DNA from: Phascolarctos cinereus
Taxonomy: Eukaryota > Chordata > Mammalia > Diprotodontia > Phascolarctidae
Direction: 5' to 3'
Assembly (NCBI RefSeq): GCF_002099425.1
Contig: NW_018344008.1
Location: 10,656,501 to 10,720,500 of the forward strand
Length of the DNA: 64,000 nt
The notes beneath the pieces were generated by a model. That model saw only the letters and a program-made list of their open reading frames with translations. It did no database searches and had not been told where the DNA came from. Position 1 is the first letter of the stretch, and each line of letters begins with the position of its first letter. Positions 1 to 10,199 of this stretch are shown here, piece by piece. Position numbers and translations under genes: made by a program.

Positions 1-574
1 ACAGACCCTTAACCAAGAACCTAAGCTATGCTGACTAGAAACTCAGATTCAAAGATCGATGCAAGTTTTCTCACAGTTGTACATCTCAAGCAAACCATAT
101 GTCTTATCTGAAAACTGGTCTCATACTGATCAATCAATCATTGTTTCAACATTACAGATATTTAGGGAATGGGATACTTCCTTTTCTAAATTCAGGAAAT
201 TGTACCTTTTTGTCTCCCTCCCTCAATCTAAGGGCCCCTATAAGCCCTTCTCACTACTCCCACAGCTGCCAAACTTGTGGGTCCACCATAGACTTCTGGG
301 TGGTCTTGAGAAAGCCCTTCCACCTGAGTGAATAGCAGAACCTTCCAGGGACCTCAAGATTTGTCTAGTATAGACTCAGAAGCAGCCAACAACAGACAAG
401 ACAGCTGCCCAAGATTCCAGATGAGGGCTGAGCATAACGTTCTAGCATTTTTTTTTCCTCTTCCCTTTTGTCATATGCAAAACCACCAAGGCCTTGATTT
501 CAAGTGTGTGTTAATATTTTCTGTCTCTACAATTTTGGCTCCCCAGCCCTTCTCTTTTCTGCTTATAACATATA
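1..574. other. Unassigned left edge
   Basis: No host gene is recognised here. The stretch runs directly into an env-like fragment and a retroviral LTR on the + strand, so it may be internal sequence of the same fossil provirus. That is inference from position only. Short open frames exist but none resembles a known protein. Confidence 0.3.
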
Positions 575-1255
575 ATGGCTAGAAAAGACCCATTATTCTA
601 TCTGTTTATGCTCTTTGCCCTATTGGGAGTTTTGCAACAATACATGGGATTCATTTCCCCAATAGGGCCCTTCAAGGAACTAACCTCCTGGAATAAAAAT
701 ACTATTTGTCATTTATCTTACATCATTGCTAAAGGGGAGGGGCTAGCAACTTGTTGGATTTGCTACCTCAACCCCCAAGCTCACCAACCTAAGCCCACAG
801 CTGTCCTTCAACTCAACATCTCATTCTGGCCCAACTAGCCTGTCATAGCATTTTGGCTTATGCCTACCTGTCCTTTATTGGCCAGAATGGGGGGGTCCTT
901 TTAGAAACCTCCCTTTGGCCAAAAGGGGAAATGTCAGGATCCCCATGCCAAGGCCTCTCTTTTCACTCCTCTATTTTTACTACTAGGAGTGACCTCATTT
1001 TGCAGACCTAAAACCCAGCAAGTAAGCTGTGTCCTGTGCTTGGCATAACAACAATCCTTTGCACTCATCCTTTGTATGAACTCTGTTGCAACTAAATCAC
1101 AGAACTGAAAGCCTCTGAGTTCGGGCAAGCACCAACAGGCCCAGACACGAATCTCTGCCATAGACTTTTTGTCACTGGGCAACCTTTTCTAACTGTTTGT
1201 TATGCATCACTGTTGCTATACCAACCTGTTTGATTCTTTGTTTAGCCACAATTAT
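575..1255 (+). mobile_element. Endogenous retrovirus remnant: env-like fragment and 3' LTR
   Basis: A fossil with three parts in order. The first is a short env-like piece with a hydrophobic leader and a CWIC motif, of the kind found in gammaretroviral surface subunits. The second is a purine-rich tract at about 921-931. The third is an LTR starting TGTCAGG at 932, with an AT-rich TATA-like stretch near its right end, where simple repeats take over. The arrangement env, polypurine tract, LTR is what class I (gamma-like) ERVs show at their 3' end. The element is broken and most internal sequence is missing. It looks old, but no age can be set from a single LTR. The family assignment is an inference. 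Confidence 0.6.
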
Positions 1256-1540
1256 ATAATATGATACGATATGATATGATATGATATGATATGATGTGAT
1301 GTGATGTGATGTGATGTGATGTGATGTGATGTGATGTGATGTGATATGATATGATACAATAGGATATATATGACATGGCAACATAACATAACATAATATA
1401 ATATGGTATAACATAATACAATAAAATGCAATATACTATAATATAGCAAATATAATGATATAATACAATATATAGATATATACACACATATATGTATATA
1501 TACATATATACAGAAAGGGGTGTGTGTGTGTGTGTGTGAA
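1256..1540. repeat. Compound simple repeats (ATGATATG / GTGAT / AT-rich / TG)
   Basis: A run of 5-bp and 10-bp units (ATGAT, then GTGAT) passes into degenerate ATA-rich sequence and ends in a short (TG)n. It lies exactly at the right edge of the LTR. Long open frames read through it on the minus strand are repeat artefacts. Confidence 0.85.
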
Positions 1541-1545
1541 GGTTT

Positions 1546-1944
1546 AGCCTCATTGCCTTGAGTGCACGTGTCTCTAGTTTCCTTCCTCCAATGGAGTAAA
1601 GAATGTTTTTCTTTTTTGCTCATAATCACTGTTAGCTCTTTGTTTTGATTTGATTTTGTGAGAGTTAGTACTTGAGCTCTGTGAGCTCTTTGGTATTTTT
1701 CAGAGAGAAAAGCAGTTGCATATATCTCTGTAACTCTTGGGTCATTTGTTTTCAGGGTTTGACAACCTTTTCTGACTTTCTGTTTTGCTACTGATTTGGA
1801 AAAATGGGTTTCTTTGCTATTTTCCATATTCATTGTGGAATTAGTATTTGACAGGAAAGTAGTCAAGCCTTGGACATAGAAGTCAGGGTCCTCCTTTTCC
1901 CCAAAATTAACAAAATCATCAGAAGTTAGATGGAACCTGGTCAT
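1546..1944 (-). other. Unassigned open reading frame of about 130 codons
   Basis: On the minus strand an ATG at 1944 opens a frame that stays open for about 130 codons, with ordinary protein-like composition, before it enters the (TG)n repeat. The start reads MTRFHLTSDDFVNFGEKED. I recognise no family. It could be an exon or retrocopy fragment of a host gene, or a chance open frame. No splice signal was convincing. Confidence 0.25.
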
Positions 1945-2289
1945 ATCTTCTAGACTAATAATATTTAAGGGACCGGATAAGATATACTTGTAACCTGGTA
2001 TCCGTGTCCCTTTCTGAGGAGGAGAGAGGAGTCTCTGGCCCCAACTTTCTACTTCCCTTGCTGACAGGAATGAAAGTCTCCCTCAGAGAAGGTGAAGGAA
2101 GAGGCCAGAGAGATCAATTCTGCCTCCCTTTCAATAGCTTAAAGGCCCTTGCCATAGATAGATTTCATCACACGTTGCTATCCACACTTGCTATGCTTGT
2201 AACTACTCTCCCTCATATTTTTCTTCTGAGCCAAACCAAACCCTTTCCCCCCCAAACACAACCTATGCCCTCCCTTGGCACATGCCAAG
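1945..2289. other. Unassigned intergenic sequence
   Basis: No gene or named repeat recognised. A 117-codon + strand frame starting at 2004 has low complexity and its end lies in L2 sequence, so it is not called. Confidence 0.4.
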
Positions 2290-2594
2290 GTACAAAATTC
2301 ATTAAAATCAACAAATACCTAATAAATGTCTATTATGTGCAAGGCATTACACTGTGAAACAAAGACAAAAATAAAATTGTACCCCACTTAAATAGCTTGT
2401 TAGCCTGGGGGATGGGGGAAACAATATACATATATCCATACACATAGAAACACACAGTGAGAGAAAAAGGTCTTTTAATAGGGAGAGAGTGCTAATAATC
2501 ATGTAGATTCAGAAAGACATCATGTAGAAGGTTGAATATGTGCTGGGAGTTGAAGGAAGCTCTAGATGCTCTGAGCATATTATAAACATAGGGC
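2290..2594 (-). mobile_element. L2 LINE, 3' end (reverse), left part of a split copy
   Basis: The text AACAAATACCTAATAAATG followed by TATTATGTGCAAGGCATTAC is the reverse complement of the conserved L2 3' end. It is the left part of one L2 copy that resumes at 4834 after an L1 insertion. The better-preserved copy at 27262-27890 gives the expected order of the two parts. Confidence 0.7.
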
Positions 2595-2856
2595 ATAATT
2601 TATATCCCAATTTTCCTACATCTTCTCCAATATTTATCATTTTCCTATTTTGTCATGTTAGCTAATCCAATAGGTGTGACATGGTACCTCAGAGTTGTCT
2701 TGATTTGCATGTCTCTAATCAATAGTGATTTAGATCATTTTTATATGACTATAGATAGCTTTAATTTTTTCATCTGAAAACTGCCTGTTCACAGCCTTTG
2801 ACCATTTATCAATTGGGAAATAACTTTTATTCTTCTAAATCTGATCCAGTTCTTTA

Positions 2857-2888
<32 letters not shown>

Positions 2889-4833
2889 CATACATACATA
2901 CATGCATATTAATATTAGAAAGGAGGTCTTTATCAGAGACACTGGCTGTAAAAATTGTTTCCCAGCTTTCTGATTCCCCTCTAATCTTGGTTGCATTGGG
3001 TTTGTTTGTGCAAAAATTTTTCAATTTAATGTAATAAAAATCATCCATTTTGCATTTTATAATATTCTCTCTCCCTTGTTTGGGCATAAATTCTTCCCTT
3101 CTCCATAAATCTGACAGGTAAACTGTTCCTTACTCTCCCAGTTTGCTTGTAATATCAGCCTTTATATCTAAATCATGTACACATTTTGATTTCAGTTTCA
3201 TCTTCAGTTTTTATCCCAGATGGATTTGTCAAAAAGTAGATTATTATAGTCACTGACTATTGTGTCTTGTGCACCTAACCTATTCCACCGATCCACCATT
3301 CTATTTCTTAGCCAGTAGCAAGTAGTTTTGATGATTGCTGCTTTACAATACGATTTAAGATCTGGTAGGTCACCTTCCCTTGAATTTCTCTTCATTACCT
3401 TTCCTTGAGAATCTGGACCTTTCGTTCTTCCAGATGATTTTTTAAAATTATTTTTCCTAGCTCTATAAGATAATTTTTGTAGTTTGATTGATACAGTGCT
3501 GAATAAGTAATTTAACTTAGGTAGAATTGTCATTTTTATTTTAAATGTTTGGCAGAATTCACTTGCAAATCCATCTGGCCCTGGAGATTTTTTCCTAGGG
3601 AGTACATTGATGGCTTATTCAATTTCTTTTTCCGAAATGGGGTCATTTAAGTATTTTATTTCCTTTTCTGTTAATCTGGACAACTTATATTTTTATAAAT
3701 ATTCATCCACTTCACTAAGATTGTCAAATTTATTGGCATACAGTTGGGCAAAATAACTCCTAATTATTGTTTTTATTTCCTCTTCCTCAGTGGTGAATTC
3801 ACACTTTTCATTTTTGATGCTGGTAATTTGGTTTTTCTTCTTTCTTTTTTTAATCAAATTAACCAAATTTTCATCTACTTTATTGATTTTGTCATAAAAC
3901 CAGTTCTTAATTAATAAGTTCAACAGTTTTCTTTATTTCAATTTTATTGATCTCTCCTTTGGTTTTCAGAATTTCTATTTTGGTATTTAATTGGGGATTT
4001 TTAATTTGTTCTTTTTCTAGCATTTCTAATTGCATGCCCAATTCACTGATCTCTTCTTTCTCTGTTTTATTCATGCAAGCATTTAGAGATATAAAATTTC
4101 CCTAAGGAGCGCTTTTGCTACATCCTATAAGTTTGGTATGTTTTCTTATTATTGTCATTCTCTTGGATGAAGTTATATTTTCCTTTGTGTGTATCCCTCT
4201 CCTTCAAATGTATTTCTTGTAAACAACATAGTGGAGGATTATGGTTTTTAATCCACTCTACTATCCACTTCCATTTTATGGGAATGTTCATCCCATTCAC
4301 ATTCACAGTTATGATGACTCTGTGTCTTTCCATCCTCTTCACCCTCTTTCAGCGGATCAGTGGAATCTTTTGATGACTTTTTTACCCTCTGGTTCTGGGA
4401 CCTCAGGGCAGTTTGTCTTCATGATTTCTTGAAAGATGCTATCCAGGCTCTTTTTTTCACCATGGCTTTCAGGTAGATCAGTATTTCTTAAATTATCTCT
4501 CCTGGATCTATTTAGGTCTTGGCGTTGTCCTTCTTAAATACCACAGAGCTACAATTTTTTTTTGTGTGTGTTACTCTCCAAATCTCCTGCTGGCTTGCCA
4601 AGGTGGGGCTTGCCACTGGCTTGCTGGGGTACCTCCCTGTCCTATGCTGCTCCTCTTCCACCAGAGCAAGAAGGACCTTTCCTGTTAATCCCTTAAGCTT
4701 CCTGGGCTACACGACTGACTCTTTCTTTCTGCTGGCTCAGCTGTTCCAGCATTTTTGTTGGGGCAATATTTTTTGGATTTTTACAGGTTTTTAAGGGAGA
4801 CCCTTACTCTACAATCTTGGCTCCTGGAAGTCT
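2595..4833 (-). mobile_element. L1 LINE, reverse, internally deleted, with its 5' end
   Basis: Read on the minus strand, the right edge starts with the L1 5' end also seen at 30818 (ACTTCCAGGAGCCAAGA). Next come a 5' UTR, a short ORF1 piece, the ORF2 endonuclease start (about 4118-4342: CCLQEIHLKERDTHK), reverse transcriptase fragments (including SPGPDGFASEF-like sequence near 3545-3600) and the C-terminal third of ORF2. Much of ORF1 and ORF2 is deleted, frames are shifted, and the 3' UTR is missing. It splits an L2 copy, so it is younger than that L2. Confidence 0.85.
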
Positions 4834-5990
4834 CCTTTGGTTGGGTCTTAAAGGAAGCCAGAGAGTTTAATATTTGGATCAGAAGAAGGCAAGTATTCCA
4901 GGTATGGGGAACAGTCAGAACAAATGCCTAGAGCTGAGAGATAGAGTGTCTTGTTTGTGGAAAGGCTAGGAGGTCAATGTCACTGGATCAAAACTTCCAT
5001 GTCACAGAGAAAAGTGAAGAAGAGTGGAAAGGTAGGAGATGGGTAGTTATGAAGGGCTTTGAATGTCCAGAAAAGCATTTTGTATATTTTCCCAAGGGCA
5101 ATAGGTAGCCCCTGGAGTTTATTGAATTAGTGGGTGGGGGCTGACATGATCTTACCTGTGTTTTAGGAAAACAAGTTGAATGGTTGAATGAAGAATGGAT
5201 TGGAGGGGGAGAGATTTGAGGCAGGCAGACCTGCCAGCAGGCTATTGCAATAATAAGTCTTGAGATGATAAGGGCTTGCAGCAGAATGGTGACATTGTCA
5301 TAGGATGGGAAGAGGCATGTTCAAGAGATGTTGCAAAGGTGAAATCAACAGAACTTGGCAACAGGTTGGTTATGGGGGTTGGTGGAAGATAGTGAGGAAT
5401 TAAGAATGACTCCTAGCTTTTGAACCTGAGGGACTGGGAGGATGATGTTATCTTCTACAGTAAGGTAGGAAGGGGAGAGCTTGGGAAGGAGATAATGAGT
5501 TCTGTTTCGAACATATTGAGTTCGAGATGTCTAATGGATATCCAGTTTGAAATGTTTGAAAGTCAGTTGCAAATGCAAGATTTGAGGTCAGAAAACAGAT
5601 TGGGGCAGAAAAGGTAGATTTTAGAATCATTTGCTTTGGGATGGTAATTAAATCAATGGGAGCTGATGAGATCATCGAATGACATACTATAGAAGAAGAG
5701 AAGAGAACCCAGGACAGAATCCAGAGGGATATCACAAGGATATGATCTGGAGGAGAATCTAGCAAAGGAGACAGAGGAGTGGTCACTTAGGTAGGAGTAA
5801 AACAAGGAGAGACTGCTGTCCCAAAAACTTCAAGAGGAAAGTGTATCAAAGAGAAGGGAGTGATCAATAGTGTTGAAGAATATAAAGAGATCAAGGAGAA
5901 TAAGAATTGATAAAAAGCCATTGGATTTGACATTTAAGAAATCATTAGTAACTTTAAAGAAAGCAATTTTGGTGGTAAGGAGTAAGGTCA
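4834..5990 (-). mobile_element. L2 LINE (reverse), right part of split copy
   Basis: This continues the L2 of 2290-2594. The reverse complement carries the L2 reverse transcriptase region. Landmarks match the + strand L2 at 26030-26760: the DLISS-type segment around 5655-5680, the SNLKFNMFETEL-like segment around 5490-5560, and the ACTATTGCAATAGC-type segment near 5240. It is highly degraded with many stops, as expected for L2, which has long been inactive in mammals. Confidence 0.75.
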
Positions 5991-6296
5991 TTTCATTATA
6001 TGAAACACGTGAATGAGGATAAAGTGGCAAAACGTATTCCTGTGATATGAGATAAAGAAGAAAGGGGAAGAGGGAGATCAGAAGGCATAATTGGTCCTAA
6101 ACTGTAAGTAGAGATATGGTCATGGTTGGACATTATTCATCTATGACAGTAACTGTCAAATATTTCATGTTACCTACCCCTATTCATGATATGTCCCTCC
6201 AATATACTCAAATGGATCTGTGATTACATAATTTCAGAAATTCCCTCCAACAAGACAGATAGCAATACATTCCAAACAGCCCATTACATGTGACTC
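5991..6296. other. Unassigned intergenic sequence
   Basis: No gene and no recognisable repeat. Confidence 0.4.
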
Positions 6297-8575
6297 TTTT
6301 TTCAAAATTTAATATTTTACTCATTCCTAATTACATGTAAAAACAATTTTCAACATTTATTTTTAAAATTTAGTTCCTAATTCTCTCCTTCCCTCCCCAC
6401 CCCCCTCATTGAGAAGAGAAAAAAATTGATGTAATGAGTAGTCATACAATTTGATATAGTGAGTAGTCATACAAAACATGTTTTTATATTAGTCACATTG
6501 TAAAAGAAAACATAGACCAAAATAAAACCCCATGAAAAATAAAGTAAGAAGAGTATGCTTTGATCTAAATTCAGATTCTATCAGTTCTTTCTCTGGGAAG
6601 GGATACCATTTTTCATCATAAGTCCTTCAAAGTAGTCTTGAATTATTGTATTGATGGGAATAATTAAGTCATTCATAGCTGATCATCTTACAATATTGCT
6701 GTTACTGTGTACAAAGTTCTTCTCATTCTATTCATTTCACTTTGCATCAGTTCATGTTAGGTCTTTCCGGGTTTTTCTGAGAGCATCTAGCTCATCATTT
6801 CTTATGGCAGAATTCCATCACAATCATATAACACAAATTGTTCAACCATTCCACATTTAGTGGGAGTACCCTAAATTTCCAATTCTTTGCCACCAGAAAA
6901 GAGATGCTATATAATTTTGAGCATGGTTCCAAATTGCAACACATAATGTTGAATCATTTCAAACTCCACCAACAATGCCTTAGTATCTCAATTTTCCCAC
7001 ATCCCCTCCAACATTTGGCATTTTCCTTTCTGTCCTATTAGCCAGTATAATAGGTGCGAAGTAGTACTTCAGAATTGTTTTAATTTGCATTTCTCCAAAC
7101 AATAGTGATTTAGAGCATTTTTTCATATGGTTATACATAGTTTTTATCACTTCATCTGAAAACTGACTTTATATTTTTTGATCATTTGCCAATTGGGGAA
7201 TGGCTGTTATTTTTATAAATTTACTCATTTCTCTCTATATATGTATTTGTGAGATGAGGCCTTTATCAGATAAACTTGCTTCAAAATTTCTTCACAGTTA
7301 TGATTGCTAATTGTATTTCCTTCCTTCTATTTCCCCACTGTTTATTCTATTCTTTCTTTCCTATCATCCTGTCCTTCCTAAAACATGTTTTGCTTCTGAC
7401 TACTGCCTTACCTTCTATGAACACCTCTCCATTCTCTTATCCCTTTCCACTCTGACTTTCTTCTAGGGTAGAATGTACTTGTATACCCAATTGAGTGTGC
7501 ATGTTTTTTTTTCCTCTTTGAGCCAATCTGAGAGTAAGGTTCAAGCTATCCCCACCACCTTCCTTATTTTCTGCCCCATTGTAAAAACTCTTTCTTGTCC
7601 CTTTTATGTGAGATAATTTAACCTATTCAACCTCTCCCTTTCCCTTTCTTCCAGTACATTCCTTTTTCTCACCCCTTAATATTATTTTTTCAATATCATC
7701 CCATCATACTCAACTCATATCTATGCCCTCTGTCTATATATGCTCCTCTTAATTACCCTAATAATGAGAAAGTTCTTATGAGTTAACAATTATCATTTTG
7801 CTATGTAGGAATGTGAACAGTTTAACTTTAATGATAATTTTAATGTTTTTATTTAACTTTAATACAATTTAACTTAAGTCCTTTATGATTTTCTTTTCCT
7901 GATTTTTTTTATGCTTCTCTTGAGTCCTGTATTTGAAAATCACATTTTCTATTCAGTTCTGGTGTTTTCATCAGGAATGCTTGAAAGTTCTCTATTTCAT
8001 TGAATGACAATTTTTCCCTGGAAGGATTATACTCAGTTTTGCTTTGCAGGTAATCCTTCGTTGTAGTCCTAGCTCTTTTGCTGTCTGAAATGTCATACTC
8101 CACACCTTCCAATCTGTTAATGTAGGAGCTGCCAAATTTTGTGTTTGGAATTTGGCTATAATGTTCCCGAAGGTTCTCATTTTGGGATCTCTTTCAGGAG
8201 GTGATTGCTGGATTCTTTCAATTTCTATTTTACCCTCTGGTTCTAGAATATTGGCTCAGTTTTCCATGATAATTTCTTGAATGATGATATCTATATCTAG
8301 ACTATTTTTCTGATCATAGCTTTCAGGGAGTCCAATAAATTTTAAATTATCTCTCCTGGATCTATTTTCCAGGTCAGTTGTTTTTCTAATGAGATATTTC
8401 ACATCTTCTATTTTTTTTTCATTCTTTTGGTTTGATTTGATTGATTCTTGGTGTTTCACAGAGTCATTATCTTCCACTTGCTCAATTCTAACTTTTAAGG
8501 AATTATTTCCTTAAGTGAGGTTTTGTACTTCCTTTTCCAGATTTGGCCAATTCTATTTTTTAAAATTAATTTGTT
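6297..8575 (-). mobile_element. L1/HAL1-type LINE, reverse, lacking most of ORF2
   Basis: On the minus strand the order is ORF1 (coiled coil and RNA-binding part, about 8575-7900, including DLENRSRRDNLKFIGLPES), then the pyrimidine/purine-biased ORF1-ORF2 linker (about 7850-7320), then directly the last third of ORF2 and the 3' UTR (about 7310-6297). Endonuclease and most of reverse transcriptase are absent. That is either one large deletion or a HAL1-type architecture. The 5' end is cut at the junction with the next L1. Confidence 0.75.
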
Positions 8576-10195
8576 GTGATTTACAAGGGAACTAATGAAA
8601 AGAAATGCAGGGGAAGGTAGCCTAGCAATTCCAGATCTTAAATTGTTATTATAAAGCAGCAATCATCAAAACTACTTGCTACTGGCTAAGAAATAGTGGT
8701 GGATCAGTGGAATAGGTTAAATATGCAAGAGAGTAGTCAATGACTATAGTCGTCTATTGTTTGATAAACGCAAAGACCCCAGCTTCTGGGATAAGAGCCT
8801 ACTCTTTGAAAAGAAAAATGCTGGGACAACTGGAAAAGAGTATGGCAGAACCTAGGCGTAGAAAAAAATCTCACACCATATACCAAAATAAAATCAAAAT
8901 GGGTTCATGATTTAGATATAAAGGCTGATACAATAAGCAAACTGGGAGAGCAAGGCATAGTTTACTTATCAGATCTATGGAGAGCAGAAGAATTCATGAC
9001 CAAACAAGAGATAGAGAACATTACGAAAAGCAAAATGTATAATTTCGATTACATTAAATTAAAAGGTTTTTGCACAAATAAAACCAATGCAACTAAAATT
9101 AAAAGGAAGGTAGAAAATTGGGAAAGAATTTTTACAACCATTCTCTCTGATAAGGGCCTCATTCCTAAAATATATAATTAAGTCAAATTTATAAGAATAC
9201 AAGCCATTCCCCAACTGATAAATGGTCAAAGGATATGAACAGACAGTTCTCAGATGAAGAAATTAAAGGTATCTATAGTCATATCAAAAATGCCCTAAAT
9301 CATTATTGATTAGAGAAATGCAAATCAAAACAACTCTGAGGTACCACATCACACCTATCAGATTGGCCCACATAACAAAACAGGAAAATAATCAATGTTG
9401 GAGAAGATATAGGAAAATTGGAACACTAATGCATTGTTGGTTGAGTTGTGAAATGATTCAACCATTTTGGAGAACAATTTGAAACTACACTCAAAGGGCT
9501 ATAAAAATGCGTACCCTTTGACCCAGCAATAGCATTTCTAGGGCTATATCCCAAAGAGATCACACAAATGGGAAAAGGACCCACATGTACAAAAATATTC
9601 ATAGCAGCTCTTTTTGTGGTGGCAAAGAATTGGAAATGGAGAGAATGCCCATCAATTGAGGAATGGCTGAGCAAGTTGTGGCATATGAATATAATGGAAT
9701 ATTATTGTTCTATAAGAAATGATGAAAAGGCTGACTTCAGAAAAACCTGGAAAGACTTCAATGGTCTGATGCTGAGTGAAATGAGCAGAACCAAGAGAAT
9801 GTTGTACATTATAACAGCCATGTTTTGTGATGACTAATATTGATAAACTTAACTCTTCTCAGCAATACAAGGATCTAAGACATCTCCAGAGGCCTTGTGA
9901 TGGAAAATGCTATTCACATCCAAAGAAAGAACCATGAAAGTTGAATTGCTATTTTTTCTCTCTTCTGTTGAGTTTTGTTTGCTTTTTCTGATGGTTTCTC
10001 CTATTGGTTTTAATTTTTACTTACAACACCACTAATGTGAAAATATGTTTAATAGGAATGGAAGCGTATAGACTATATCTGATTGTGTGCCATCTTGGGG
10101 AGGGTGGTGGGGAGGAAGGGGGAGAAAACTTTTAAACTCAAAAGCATATGGAAGTGATTATTGATAAATTAAAATAAATTCATAAAATTTTTAAA
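8576..10195 (+). mobile_element. L1 LINE, 5'-truncated, ORF2 C-terminal part and 3' UTR
   Basis: The sequence begins inside the C-terminal third of ORF2 (AIPDLKLYYKAAIIKT-like region, here frameshifted) and stays recognisable to the stop codon after MFCDD at 9837. A roughly 350-bp 3' UTR and an A-rich tail follow. 5' truncation is the usual outcome of L1 insertion. The last 89 codons (9568-9837) are open. The tail abuts the tail of the opposite-strand L1 that follows. Confidence 0.85.
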
Positions 10196-10199
10196 AATT

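Noticed and set aside
575-838. Env-like open frame as a captured (syncytin-like) host gene
   Set aside because: It is a short remnant directly before an LTR with most of the gene missing. It is a fossil.
1256-1360. CRISPR-like regular repeats
   Set aside because: The units are contiguous with no unique spacers. It is a vertebrate simple repeat.
1252-1944. 230-codon minus-strand open frame taken as one gene
   Set aside because: Its last 95 codons are translated simple repeats (ATGAT/GTGAT, AT and TG runs). Only the first 130 codons deserve attention.
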